A stretch of DNA of 64,000 nucleotides from Prorocentrum cordatum (GCA_963575745.1 CAUYUJ010004324.1:60001-124000), one strand, 5' to 3'. Positions 11,966-23,390 are shown, counted from the first letter of the stretch. Program-made: numbers and translations. The notes: generated from the sequence alone by a model not told the origin.

Positions 11966-12775
11966 TCCTCCTCCTCCTCCTCCTCCTCCTCCTCAGCATC
12001 CTACTCCTTCTCAACCTCAAACTCCCCCTCCCTCTCTTTCTCTTTCTCATCTTTCTTCTTTGAAGCTTTCTCCACCTTCTCCTCATAATTGTCCTCTCCT
12101 CCTCGTCCTCCTCTTCCTCCTCCTCGATACCAAACGCCTTGTTCTCTTCGTCCTCCTCCTCATTTTCCTCCTCTACCGTCTCCCAATCCTCCTCCACATC
12201 CTCTTCCTCCTTACGTTTGTCTTCTTCCCCCTCCGCTTCAAAATCAAACGCATTGGCCTCAACTCTTCTCTTCCTCCTCCTCTTCCTTCTCCTTCCCCTC
12301 GTCCTCCTCATTCTATGAATCCTCATCCACTTCTTCCTCATGTTTGTCCTCATCATTCTCCTCCTCCTACCCCCTCTCACTTTCAAACTCCTTGTCCTCC
12401 TCTTCCTCCCCCTCCTCCTCCTCCTCCTTGTCCTCTTCATCTTCCTTCTCTGAATCCTCCTCCATCTCCTCTTCGGCATGTTGTCCTCCTATTTCGATTC
12501 CGCAAATATAAACTCATTGTCATCCTCCTGCTTCTCTCCCCCTCCTCCTTCTTTAAATTCTCCTCAAGCTCTCCCTCATGTTTGTCCTCCTCATCAGAAT
12601 CCTCCTACTATTCTTCCTTCTCCTCCTTCTCTGAATCCTCATTGACCTCTTCCTCCTCCTCCTTCTCCTCCCCCTCCCAATGTTTGTCCTCCTGCTCATC
12701 GTCTCCTCCTCCTCCCCCTCCACCACCTCCTCCTCCACCTTCTCCTCCAAGCCATATTTGCCCTACTCCTCAAAA
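11966..12775. repeat. Pyrimidine-rich (CCT)n-like low-complexity tract
   Basis: About 800 bp of CT-rich sequence dominated by degenerate CCT triplets. It gives Ser/Pro/Leu frames on + and Arg/Glu frames on -; none is believable as a gene. Confidence 0.85.
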
Positions 12776-12892
12776 TTGAGCCCCTTGTTCTCCTCCTCCT
12801 CCTCCGCGTCATCTGGTGAATGTCGAGCTCCAGTGGCGCCAGCCATAGTTGAGCAACATCCTCACCCATTTTCCACCGCCTCTTCCTAGCTG

Positions 12893-14445
12893 TGGAGCGG
12901 CGCTCGCAACAAGTTTTGTGAATAATGATTCGTAGCGGAAGGTTGCTCGCAAGGTTTGTTGTGGAGTTGCATTCGCATTTAGATTGGAGGGTAACGCCTC
13001 GAAGTGGAGAGGAGGGGGCTGAGTGATCAGGAGCCGTAGCAGCAGGAGGAGTAGGAGGAGGAAGACGAGGAGGGTGAGGAGCATGACGAAGGTGAGGAGC
13101 AACACCTTACTCACAAAACTAGGTGTGGAGCGGCGTCCACAGCTAGTTTGGCGAGTAATGTCTCTTATCAAGAGGCTGCTCGCAAAACTGGTTGCGGAGC
13201 TGCTTTCGCAACTAGATTTGTGAGTGACGCCGTGAAGCGGAGAGGTGGGGTTGAGTGAAGAAAAGAAGGAGGAGGAAGGATGGGGAGGAGCAGGAGGAGT
13301 AGGAGGAGGAATAAGAGGAGGGTGAGGAGCATGACGAGGGTGAGGAGGAAGACATCACTCACAAAACTAGGTGTGGAGCGGCGTTCACAGCTAGTTTTGC
13401 GAGTAATGTTTCGTAGCAGGAGGCTGCTCGCAGAACTGATTGGGGAGCTGCGTTCACAACTAGATTTGTGAGTGACGCCACGAAGCGGAGAGGTGGGGGT
13501 AAAGTGAAGAAAAGAAGGAGGAGGGGGGAGGAGCAGCAGGAGTAGGAGGAGGAAGAAGAGGAGGGTGAAGAGCATGACGAAGGTGAGGAGCAACACCTTA
13601 CTCACAAAACTAGGTGTGGAGCGGCGTTCACAGCTAGTTTTGCGAGTAATGTTTCGTAGCAGGAGGCTGCTCGCAGAACTGATTGGGGAGCTGCGTTCAC
13701 AACTAGATTTGCGAGTGACGCCACGAAGCGGGGAGGTGGGGGTAAAGTGAAGAAAAGAAGGAGGAGGGGGGAGGAGCAGGAGGAGTAGGAGGAGGAAGAA
13801 GAGGAGGGTGAGGAGCATGACGAAGGTGAGGAGCAACACCTTACTCACAAAACTAGGTGTGGAGCGGCGTTCACAGCTAGTTTTGCGAGTAATGTTTCGT
13901 AGCAGGAGGCTGCTCGCAAAACTGGTTGTGGAGCTGCGTTCATAACTAGATTTGCGAGTGACGCCACGAAGCGGAGAGGTGGGGGTAGAGTGAAGAAACG
14001 AAGGAGGAGGAAGGGGGGGGGGAGCAGGAGGAGTAGGAGGAGGAAGAAGAGGAGGGTGAGGAGCATGACGAAGGTGAGGAGCAACACCTTACTCACAAAA
14101 CTAGGTGTGGAGCGGCGTTCACATTTAGATTTGCGAGTAATGTCTCTTATCAGGAGGCTGCTCGCAAAACTGGTTGCGGAGCTGCGTTCGCAACTAGATT
14201 TGTGAGTGACGCCATGAAGCGGAGAGGTGGGGTTGAGTGAAGAAAAGAAGGAGGAGGAAGGATGGGGGGGAGCAGGAGGAGTAGGAGGAGGAAGAAGAGA
14301 GGGTGAGGAGCATGACGAGGGTGAGGAGGAAGACATCACTCACACAACTAGGTGTGGAGCGGCGTTCACAGCTAGTTTTGCGAGTAATGTTTCGTAGCAG
14401 GAGGCTGCTCGCAGAACTGATTGGGGAGCTGCGTTCACAACTGAC
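12893..14445. repeat. Tandem array, about 245-bp unit, six copies plus a diverged first copy
   Basis: The landmark CTCACAAAACTAGGTGTGGA recurs at about 13110, 13359, 13601, 13844, 14092 and 14339 (the last with one base changed), so spacings are 243-249 bp. Each unit has a GC-richer half with ACTAGGTGTGGAGCGGCG and a purine-rich half of GAGGAG triplets. A more diverged copy precedes it from 12893. Copies alternate between two sub-variants. The hydrophobic - strand frames are repeat translations. Confidence 0.92.
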
Positions 14446-14566
14446 GGGGGGCAGCCGACGGCCAACGCTGCCCTGTTGAAGCTACGGGATTTGATTATCA
14501 TCCTCCTGCTCTTGAAAAAATACCGTTTACCAGATTTTCCAGATTTCCAAGATCTTCCCAGAGATG

Positions 14567-14835
14567 GCCCTGGTGAAAAACGCTGTGTTTTCCTGCTATT
14601 CCTGACCTTCCCAGGGATTACCCCTGAGAAAACGCTGCGTTTTCCTGATATTCCTGATATTCTTGACATTTCCAGAGACTACCCAGGCGCCGAGGCCTCC
14701 TGGGGCTGCCGAAACATTGCCCTGGTGGAAAACGCTGTGTTTTCCTGATATTCCTGACCTTCCCAGGGATTACCCCTGAGAAAACGCTGTGTTTTCCTGT
14801 TATTCCTGATATTCCTGACATTTCTAGAGACTACC
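14567..14835. repeat. 152-bp direct repeat, two copies
   Basis: Blocks starting GCCCTGGTG at 14567 and 14719 share an ordered series of TTTTCCTGATATTCCTGA-type words and GGGATTACCCCTGAG. The second copy leads directly into the fold-back described separately. Confidence 0.8.
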
Positions 14836-14906
14836 CTGCAGGCTCACGGTAGTCTCTGGAAATGTCAGGAATATCACGAATATCAGGAAAACACAGCGTT
14901 TTCTCA
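14777..14906. repeat. Long inverted repeat (59-bp arms, 12-bp loop)
   Basis: Left arm 14777-14835 and right arm 14848-14906 are reverse complements with about three mismatches. The loop is 14836-14847 and contains a PstI-like CTGCAG. The left arm is the end of the second 152-bp repeat copy, so the right arm is an inverted partial copy of the same unit. Confidence 0.9.
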
Positions 14907-16094
14907 AGGGCGGCCGCGCGCAAGGAGCTCGTCGGCGCGCGCAGGCAGCGGAGAACGCAGTGCCCTCCTCGGGCGCGGGCGAGACAGACGACCAGATAGG
15001 GGCGCTCGCGGCGCCGGGGGTCCACGGCGCGATCTCGCGCCCGATGCCGCGCGGAAATCCCGGGGGTCGCCGCCTGAAGGCGGGCCTTGAGATGGCGCGG
15101 CCGACGGGCGACCTGGGGGGCTCCTGCGCAGTGTCCAGGACTAGGGCGAATGGGCGACCATTCGCTTTCCTCCTCGCCGACTTTCGGAGAGACCCGACGC
15201 CTTCAATATTGCGCTGAGACTGGACTGGCTACCGCGCGAGCGGAACCAGGAGGCGGGCGACCCCGGCGACGTGAATACGACGGGCATCGACGAGCATCGC
15301 AGGATCCGCGCGACAGCCGCGGGCCCGAGGGGGCGCGCGCGCGACGAGACGACGCGGGCCGCCGAAGAGCCTCGCGAATCGACCACAGAGGGGGGGGCGG
15401 CCGCTCCGGGGTGACAGTCCTGCTCAGTGCGCCACGGACGACGGCGCGCGGGCGGAGCTGGGTCGGCCGCGGCGCGCCTGGGCAGGAGAGGGCGCTGGCG
15501 AGGAGGCGGCGGCCCGCGAGCGGCCCAGCAGACGGCGCCCGTGCCGGCGCCGCGAGCACAGTGGCAGCGCATGGCCGCTCGGAATTCATCCCCGCGCAGG
15601 GGCCGTCGACCGCTCGCCCTGGGTCGCGCGGCGGAGCTCGGCGGCGGCCCCCGCGCGCGGGGCAGTTTCCGAGCGGTGGCTCGGCGCGCCTACGGGATAG
15701 TCTCGAGCCTTCGCCTTCCAGGGGGCCCCGCCGCGGAGTGGGCGCGCGGGCCCCCCTCTTCCCTGTCGGCCTTTTCGAGGGCCCCCACCTTTCCGCCGCG
15801 GGCGGGGGCGGGAGACCGGGGGGGGGGGGCCGGCCGCGGCGGGCCACTCGAGTGGTTTGCGAAGGACTTCGAGACCGCGCCCCTCGGCCCTTTCGCGCGC
15901 GCGATCGGCGCGCAGCGGTGGCTGCGTCGTAGAAGAAGATGGATGAGCGAGCGGGGTGAGAACGCGGTCGAGCCCCCGACGCAACGCTCACTTCCGGGTC
16001 ACCTCTGCCCCCCTTTTTGTTTTGCAGGTGAGTCACTTTTGTCGCAGACAGGGGGCATCCAAGTCCTGGGAGTGGGGAGTGGCGGGTGCCCGGC
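14907..16094. other. GC-rich, CpG-dense segment without a supported gene
   Basis: Very high GC with long frames open on several strands at once (for example 15087-15932 on +, 15203-16036 on -), all Arg/Ala/Gly/Pro-rich. Such frames are expected where stop codons are rare, and no motif distinguishes one of them. Confidence 0.45.
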
Positions 16095-16440
16095 GCGCAG
16101 GGCCCCCAGCACCGCCACCCATCAAGGGGGAATCGCCGTCACGCCCCTCATCCCTTTGTGCCGCTATCGCATCGCTAATAGAACTCATCGAGGACGCGTC
16201 GCCGTGTGCCAACACGAAACTGCATCCCCTTCTGCGCCCGACGTCTGGCCAGTCGGGCGCCGGCGTTGAGCCTACTCCCACCCGCAACCACCCCGAGGTA
16301 TCGATATCCCTAGAGTGGCAGGCGCCCTGCTCACAGGGCGGCCCGTGGCGCCGCCACCCATGCAAGAGGAATCGCCGTTGCCTCACTCATTCCCTTTATC
16401 ACGCTATCGCACCGCTATTACGGCTCATCGAGGACACTTT
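16095..16440. repeat. Diverged direct repeat, about 105-bp unit, two copies 239 bp apart
   Basis: The stretch around 16098-16200 (CGCCACCCATCA, GGAATCGCCGTCACGCC, CTCATCGAGGAC) recurs at about 16337-16440 with moderate divergence. Confidence 0.75.
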
Positions 16441-16929
16441 ATGATGTTTCGCTATAGGAATGTAGCGCAAGTCTTTGTCAAAGCGTAGCTCCCGCTTGAA
16501 TGGCAGGCCCATCGGGCGTTGATGTTTCAAGCGCGGTCCGCTGTGATTAACAACGGCGGTCTTGCACTACGAGGAAAGATTTTGGGCGGGACGGTGTGTT
16601 GCAGCATCGTTAACGCAGTTTTGATATAGTTGGGTCCACTTTCTCCTCCCCGATCTCCTCTTCCTCGTTCTATGTGTTTCTCCCTCCTCAGGCTCTTCCA
16701 GCTCCCAGATGCGTCGAATCCGTGGAAATCCGCCGGGTGTCCCGCGCAGAACGGCGGCCAGTCCCACGGGTTTCGCATCAAAGCCAAGGGGCGCGTCAAA
16801 TTGCGGAGTCGGGAAAATCGTCCTTCCTCATTATCGTTTTCGCTCCGCGTTCCCTGCCTTATTGTTTCTATTCCCCTTAATCCCTCCCCTTTTTCCTTCC
16901 CCCTTCCTCCCATTCTTCCCCCCTGTTTT
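16441..16929. other. Spacer, no gene supported
   Basis: Ordinary mixed-composition sequence grading into a pyrimidine-rich tract. No splice-supported exon or motif recognised. Confidence 0.4.
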
Positions 16930-17125
16930 CCCTGATCGTTCTCTTTCTCCTCCTCCTCCTCCTCCTCCTCCTCCTTCTCCTCCTTCTCCTCCTCCTCCTC
17001 CCCCTCCTCCCTCCTCCTCCTCCTCATCCTCCTCCTTCTCCCTCTCCTCCTCGTCCTCCTCCTTCTCTTTTTCTCCTCGTCCTCCTCCTCTTCTTCCTCC
17101 TCCTCCTCCTCTCCTTGTTTCTTTC
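16930..17125. repeat. (CCT)n-rich pyrimidine tract
   Basis: About 200 bp of CTCCTCCTC repeats with small interruptions. Confidence 0.93.
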
Positions 17126-17799
17126 CCCTCCTCTCTTCCCGCCTCCCCTTGCCCCCTGTCCCAGGCTGGAACATCTCCTGCGGAAGCGAGGAAAGCGCCA
17201 TCCGCCGGCGAGCTGGTGGATCAGGAGATGCCGGGCGGGGGTACGTTGGGTGGCGGTTGAAGTGGTGTATACCTTGCCCGTCACCCCCCCGTTTTCCACC
17301 CCTCCCTTTTCGCCTTGCCCCCCCTCCCGCAAGCTACCTCATGAACGTTTTGTGGCGAGTTGCGAGAGGGTGGAAACAGGAATGTTTGGGACGCGATGGT
17401 AGAGGAGGGCTGCGTGAGAGGAATTGCTGATCGACCTCTTCCGTGAAGGAAAATGTGCCAAATCGAGCTTTTCTGTGTTCGTTTTGCAGGCATTCCCTTG
17501 TTGCGGGAGACAATGTGCACATCGACGTCATCTGTAAGCGAGACATTCGATTATCATCCGCACTTGCCACTATATTCAATCGCTTCGCTCACTCCGCGGG
17601 CCCATTTTGTCACTGTGGCTGCGGGGTGGTGCCAGTGCCCAGGGGGAACGGTAGGGCAGGCAGAACGGTCTTCGAGGAGATCTTTGGAGATGTGGCTCGC
17701 ACCCAGTCGAAGAGAGCCGACCGACTGCCCTAGAGGGCGCCAAGATGGCTCAAGAGAGCTCAAGCAGAGTTTCGAGACGTACCGGGTTTGGGGTCAAAG
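17126..17799. other. Mixed sequence with a weak candidate exon
   Basis: A + frame from 17443 to 17733 (about 96 residues) contains SFCRHSLVAGDNVHIDVICK and HCGCGVVPVP, which is more protein-like than its surroundings. No family was recognised and the Cys spacing matches no standard finger. I treat it as unsupported. Confidence 0.25.
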
Positions 17800-18515
17800 T
17801 CCTCATGGATCTTTCTTGGGGTCTTGTTTGCGAGAGCCTCTGGGGAGCAGTTTCGAGGCCTTTGGGAAGCCTCTTGGGGGCCTCTTGGGGTTTCCTGGGG
17901 GCCGATTTTGATCTGAGGATGGAGGCGAGAATTTGAACGTTTTTGTGGACGCGTTTGTTTCGGCAGCATTTGTTGTTGAAGTCTCAGGCGAAAGGCGTGC
18001 TGTCGTGTGTAGTGAATGCCTCGAGCGACTTGCGCAGTGCGTGGAACAATGATTATCAGAGGAAGTAGGAGGAGGAGGAGGGTCGATTAGGGCTGGTGAG
18101 AGAGTTTGCTGAGGATGTCTGAAGAGAAACGAATGTTTCTGGAGCATCTGTCGTTCAAGTCTCAGGCGAACGGCTTATTGTCGATTGTTGTGATTGCCTC
18201 GAGCGATTCGCGCAGTGCGTATAATAATGATGGTCAGACACGTGGGAGGAGGAGAAGGAGGAGGAGGAGGAGGAGGAGGAGGGAACCTCTCGACGGCTTC
18301 GTCTACATGCTCCTTTGGGAGGCCTCTTGGGGGGCCTCTCGGGGGGTTCGTCGGGCCGCTGGGAACCGCTTGGGAGCTTCTTGGGGCCTCTCGGGGCCTC
18401 TTGGGGACCTCTGGGGGCCTCTCAGGGGCCGCTAGGGGGCCTCTTGGGGACTTGTTCGGGGCCTCTTGGGGATATCTTGATGGTTTCGAGGGGCCTCGTG
18501 GGTTCTCCTTGATGC
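17800..18515. repeat. Composite repeat: GGGGCCTCTTGG-rich blocks flanking a 178-bp-spaced duplication
   Basis: Degenerate GGGGCCTCTTGGGG words fill 17800-17920 and 18300-18515. Between them a block of about 130 bp (17945-18085, marked by GTCTCAGGCGAA and GCCTCGAGCGA) recurs at 18125-18275, 178 bp downstream. Confidence 0.75.
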
Positions 18516-19979
18516 CCTCCTCCTGCAGAAAACGACAGTGAAGCCGAGCATTGAAATCACCCAGAAAGAGTTGCCAGTAGAAAACCATGGGAGGGCACAC
18601 CAAAAAGGACAATTACTGAAGCCGCTAAAAAAACGCCGGCCTTCAAAAGTTGTGCTGTTGTGCGGGGCGTGTGCGCTGCAGTCCACCATCTTGCCGCCAA
18701 CTGCTCGCAGCTGGAACTATGCAATGCAGGCTGTCGCCTCTTGAGACATGATCGTCGCACCCAGCCTTCTGAGACATGCCAGTCGCACCCATCACACAGG
18801 AGGAGGAGCGGAGAGCAAACCCGCAGAAGCGGGCAACACCTGGGCGTTCGTCAGAAAAGGCGTGGGCGACGGGCTTTGCTGCAAAGGTACGGCGCCAGCG
18901 GGATGCGGGAAGTCCCAAACGACCGCGGGGGCTGGGCCAGCGACCAGCTTGCTGCAACAACGTGCTGCTATGCTGCCATACTGATTTCGAGAGTAGAGCT
19001 GCAGGGCTGCCGGCAGCAAAGCTGCCGAGGGCTGCAGAGCTGCAGTGCTGCCGGGGGCTGCTGAATTGCAGAGCGCCAGCTACTGAAGTGGCGCAGCGCG
19101 GCGAGGGGGCGCCAGCCAACGCAAAAGGCGCCCAGGCGGCGGCAGGGCGGCAGGGCGGCAGGACAGGAGGGCCGCACCCGGCCGGCGCATGCGTCACCGC
19201 CAGGTGGGGCGCAGACGCCTGGCCGCAGGGCTGGGCGGGCGGGGGCGCCCAGCTTCACCAGGGAGTCCCAGGCGGCGGCGGGGCAGCGAGCGGCAGAGAG
19301 GGGCGCGGCCGGCGCACGCATCCAGCCGGGGGGGGTGCGGGGGCGCGCGGCCACAGGGCTGGCCAGGCGGGAGAATCCACCTGGGGAGGTGGGCACTCCA
19401 GCCAGGACAAAAAGCAGGGAGGAAGGAAAAGGTGGCGAGGGAAAGGAAGGGCAGACGTAACCAGGTGTGCGCGGTCGGCAGATATTTGGCCGAACCAGGC
19501 GACGGCCGAGCCAGGCGATCGCCCAGCCCACCCCGATCCCCAGCACGATCCTACCGTCCAGGTCTGGGCGATCGTCCCTGGCCGCTGGACTGCCGGCGGA
19601 CAGATCAGTCGTGACGGCCGTCTGGCCGCCGCGGTTCCCTCGAAGAGCCACGGTCTCAGCGGCGTTATCGTTGTCGGGGGCCAGAGCCGGTCATGGGAAG
19701 AGCCCAGGTCGGGGGAGGTTGCTGCACTGGTGACCTGCCGTTCGTCTGACCCACCAGGAGACCCGCAGGCTTCCCCGCCCGCCGTCAGCTCCTCGTGAGC
19801 CTGGTGCGCTGCCCGATCGACTGCGCCCTTCTGCGTCGGCGTCGCCCCATCGGGGAGGGGCAGCCCCCGCGCACTGAGAGCCATTCATCAGGTCCCCAGG
19901 TATGCCGCCGATCGCAAGACAGCATCGGTGTGGGGCGTCCGCCTTCGGTTGGGCAGCCACCTCGATCAATCAGCTGGAC
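18516..19979. other. GC-rich segment, no gene supported
   Basis: Includes short CTGCCGG/CTGCAG repeats around 19000-19070 and Ala/Gly/Arg-rich frames open on both strands (18776-19798 on +, 18968-19651 on -). Nothing identifies a coding strand. Confidence 0.4.
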
Positions 19980-20360
19980 CTGCAGACGCTGGGCCCATCC
20001 CCTGGAGGGGAGGGCCTCGGGTTATGGGGTCCACCCAGTGTCTTAGGGAATCTGGGACTCACCGTCAGAGGTGTGCCAGGGACGCGATTGATCGTCGCAC
20101 GGACATGTAGTGACGAAGCGCCCCGCCTTGGGAGGGCAACTGCTCCGCTCCTTCCTCTTGATCTGCCCTGCCTGGGGCCATCCCTTGGAGGGAACGGCCC
20201 AAGGTCGGGGGGACCGTCCAGCGTGTGAGAGCACCAGGCATTCGCTTCCACGGTCGCACCTGGTTCGCGATGGATCTTCGCGGGGAGTAGTGGGATCAAA
20301 ACCGCGGTCGTTGCCACTCCTGCGGGGCAGCCTTGGAGGGTCACCCCGAAGTCTGGCGAC
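19980..20360. repeat. Degenerate repeats of about 170 bp
   Basis: The words GGGCCCATCCCCTGGAGGG (about 20001) and GGGGCCATCCCTTGGAGGG (about 20172), and more weakly GCAGCCTTGGAGGGTCACC (about 20326), mark two to three diverged units. Boundaries are uncertain. Confidence 0.5.
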
Positions 20361-21309
20361 GCCCTGGGCGATGCCGCCTCCTGAGCATGAAAGCCTGGCG
20401 CGCGGCCCCCCCCCCCCCCCGGAGTGAGGGCGCCGGGGCGAACCCAGAGGTGCCCCATAGGGCCCCCATTGGGGGGGGGGGCCGAAGGGGCAGCGAGGCC
20501 GCGGGTGCCGTCCCTTCCGCGGGCCAACTCGGGCGGGCCACCGCGGGTCCAGGCAGCACCCCAGGGGACGCAGCGCGCGGGGCGGCAGGTCTGGCGGGCG
20601 GCCGTTCCCTCGGTCGGGTGCCGCGCGGTGGCCGCAGCCAGGCCGCCGCACGGTCTTCGGGGGTGTCTGGGGGAGCCTGCCTGTGAAGAGCAGGGGGCAG
20701 CAGACGTCTTGTTTGGGTTTGTCGAGCCGTCGCTGCAGACACGCTCACGCCCTCGGCCCTGCGCCCGAGTGAGCTTCGTGCCCGCACGCTCCACACGGAT
20801 TCAGGTTTTCTACCTGGCAGCGAGTCTCATATACGTTTTGTGCATTACAAGCAGAAGAACATGCGTCCAATATGCAGTTGCCGTCCTTGACATCATTGCC
20901 CATCTGCAAATCAGAGTTTTCCACTCGAACTTGCTCTCACACCCAGACACTCATTGCCAGACGCTCCCAGCTGCAAGTGCTAGTAAAAGAGATGCGCAAA
21001 TGAGGATATCCGCGTCGAGTAGTTATCTCATGTGCCCATCTTCCTGCTGCTCCTCCTGCCCCTGCTTCCTCCTGCACTTGTCACTCCTTGTCCTCCCCCC
21101 AATCATCTTTCTCATCCCGCTCTTCCTTTTCACCCTCCCACTCCCCCTCCTCCGCGCCCCATCCGCTCTCTTTTTCCCAACCCTCCTATGGTTGGGTACT
21201 CGTTTTGAATAGAGCAGTGTGGTCGCCCGGCCTCCTCCTTCTCCCCCCTCCTCTTCTCCTGTTTCATGTGTTCCTGTGTTCCTCTCTCATCTCCTCTCGT
21301 GCCGTCGGG
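20361..21309. other. GC-rich then pyrimidine-rich spacer
   Basis: C and G runs near 20407-20420 and 20470; CT-rich from about 21030 to 21290. No supported gene. Confidence 0.4.
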
Positions 21310-22290
21310 CTGCGATCTGCGTAACTGTCGCCACTTATGTGGGCTCCTGGGAGGCCCGGCGGAGGTGGGTCCCACGCGGATCACCTCGGTAGCTCGCCGC
21401 CCCCTGGGGGGCTTGCGATCTGCGCAACCCTCTCCACTTTCGTGGGCTCCTGGGAGGCCCAGCGGAGGTGGGTCCCACGCGGATCACCTCGGTAGTTCGC
21501 CGCCCCCTGGGGGGCTTGCGATCTGCGCAACCCTCTCCACTTTCGTGGGCTCCTGGGAGGCCCAGCGGAGGTGGGTCCCACGCGGATCACCTTGGGACCT
21601 CGCCGCCCCTTGGGGGTCTTGCGATCTGCGCAATTGTCGCCACTTTGGTGGGCTCCTGGGAGGCCCAGCGGAGGTACGTCCCACGCGGACCACCTCGAGA
21701 CCTCGCCGCCCCCTGGGGGGCTTGCGACCTGCGCAACCGTCGCCACTTTCGTGGGCTCCTGGGAGGCCCAGCGGAGGTGGGTCCCACGCGGATCACCTCG
21801 AGACCTCGCCGCGCCCTCGGGGGGGGCTGCGATCTGCGCAACCGTCGCCACTTATGTGGGCTCTTGGGAGGCCCGGCGGAAGTACGTCCCACGCGGATCA
21901 CCTCGGTAGCTCGCCGCCCCCTGGGGGGCTTGCGATCTGCGCAACCCTCTCCACTTTCGTGGGCTCCTGGGAGGCCCAGCGGAGGTGGGTCCCACGCGGA
22001 TCACCTCGGTAGTTCGCCGCCCCCTGGGGGGCTTGCGATCTGCGCAACCGTCGCCACCTTCGTGGGCTCCTGGGAGGCCCAGCGGAGGCACGTCCCACGC
22101 GGATCACTTCGGTAGCTCGCCGCCCCTGGGGGGCTTGCGATCTGCGCAACCGTCGCCACTTTCGTGGGTTCCTGGGAGGCCCAGCGGAGGTACGTCCCAC
22201 GCGGACCACCTCGAGACCTCGCGGCGCCCTGGGGGTCTGCGCAACCGTCGCCACTTTCGTGGGCTCCTGGGAGGCCCAGCAGAGGTACGT
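21310..22290. repeat. Tandem array, 103-bp unit, 10 copies
   Basis: The landmark GGGCTCCTGGGAGGCCC (or close variants) occurs at 21341, 21444, 21547, 21650, 21753, 21858, 21961, 22064, 22166 and 22261. Spacing is 103 bp except 105, 102 and 95 near the end. Copies differ mainly in the TCGGTAGCTCGCC versus TCGAGACCTCGCC segment and in a few transitions. Because 103 is not a multiple of three, long frames on both strands cycle through the unit and are not genes. Confidence 0.97.
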
Positions 22291-22754
22291 CTTGCGCGTT
22301 GCCGCTGCTCTTCTTGCTGCACTCTTCTGAGCTCACTGATGGGTGCTCTTCTTCCGCACTGCGTGCTTTTCAGCCTGCCCGTCAGCATTGAGTGGTCCCA
22401 GATGTAACCACCACGTGTATAGAAAGGGTTGGGTACGTCGCGGGTCATCAGTCCTTCTCATCCTGCGCCTCCGCCTGCTTGTTTTCCAGAAAGCCGACGC
22501 GTCAGGCGGTCGCCGACGCCGGCGACGGCCACCAGGGGCGCGCTGCCGCAGCCCCTGGGGCACCCGCGGCGGCGGCGGGCTCTGTGCACGTCGCCCGGCC
22601 GGACGTGTCCAAGGCAGGGCCCTCCCCCCTCGCGGGGGGCTCTCGGGGGCGGCGTCGTCGTGGGCGCTCCCGCGCGCGCTGGGGGAGGGAGGAAGGCAGG
22701 GGCGGAGGAGGCGGGGAGCAGGAGGAGGGCGCGGAGGAGACGATTGATGATGAT
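22291..22754. other. GC-rich spacer
   Basis: No motif-bearing frame. It grades into the purine tract downstream. Confidence 0.4.
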
Positions 22755-22970
22755 GAGGAGGACGAGGACGAGGCAGAGCAGGGAGGAGGAGGAGGAGGAA
22801 GAGGAGTAGGAGTAGGAGAAGGAGTAGGAGTAGGAGTAGGAGTAGGAGAAGAAGGAGGAGGTGGAGGAGGAGGAGGAGGAGGAGGAACAGGAACAGGAGG
22901 AGCAAGAGAAGGAGGAACAACACGAAGAGGAGGAGGAGGAGGAGGAGGAGGAGGACGGAGGAGGAGAAGG
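22755..22970. repeat. Purine-rich (GGA)n and GTAGGA repeat
   Basis: GGAGGA triplets with a GTAGGA hexamer sub-block at about 22805-22850. Confidence 0.92.
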
Positions 22971-23111
22971 ACAACGACGCGGACGAGAGGGAGGATTGGA
23001 GCACCGAAAGCCGAGGCAGGATGCGGAGGCGCAGGGGTGCGTAGCAGGTGGGGAAGGAGAGGGCAGGAAACGCACGAGACCTTTTCGCCGGAGGACCGCT
23101 TCGCCAAAGTC

Positions 23112-23227
23112 GGGCCGAACGACAGGGGGGGGATAGGAAAAGGGGGGGGGGGTACGACATCTGCTGCATGCAGCTGGTTTCGGCCCCGCCGCCGGGCCCA
23201 CTCCTCGATACGTGGGCGCCTCCCGGG
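23112..23227. repeat. Dispersed repeat family A, copy 1
   Basis: Marked by CAGCTGGTTTCGGCCCCGCC and a GGGCGCCTCCCGG end. A closely similar copy lies at about 29090-29198. It abuts family B directly. Confidence 0.8.
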
Positions 23228-23390
23228 GCGTGGATGAGCGACGGGTCCCGTTTCCACGGGAAATCGCGGAATTCCGCCGCCCAACGAGGCGGCACCGGCT
23301 GCATTTTGGTGAGGGCACCTTTGCCGATCCATGGATTTGGCGACCGCGCGCCGAATCCATGGATCGCTAATCCATGTTTACGCGCCCCCG
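23228..23390. repeat. Dispersed repeat family B, copy 1, with internal hairpin
   Basis: About 163 bp, repeated at 47018-47180. It contains a 17-bp inverted repeat: arm 23326-23342 starts GATCCATGGATT and the partner is 23349-23365, with a 6-bp loop and one mismatch. The 47-kb copy preserves the stem with a different single mismatch. Confidence 0.88.

Noticed and set aside
11966-12775. Ser/Pro-rich and Arg/Glu-rich long frames
   Set aside because: They are translations of a CT-rich low-complexity tract.
15087-16269. Several long overlapping frames on both strands
   Set aside because: The GC content is so high that stops are rare; composition is Arg/Ala/Pro/Gly on every frame and no motif singles one out.
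18776-19798. 340-residue + frame
   Set aside because: Equal-length frames exist on the - strand, composition is Ala/Gly/Arg-rich, and it has no conserved-looking segment.
21266-22012. 248-residue frame of LGGPAEVGPTRITS-like units
   Set aside because: It is the 103-bp repeat read through successive frames.
21310-22290. Regular repeats that could suggest a CRISPR array
   Set aside because: The whole 103-bp unit is repeated with no unique spacers, and no cas genes are present; it is a tandem minisatellite. The same holds for the 245-bp array at 12893-14445.
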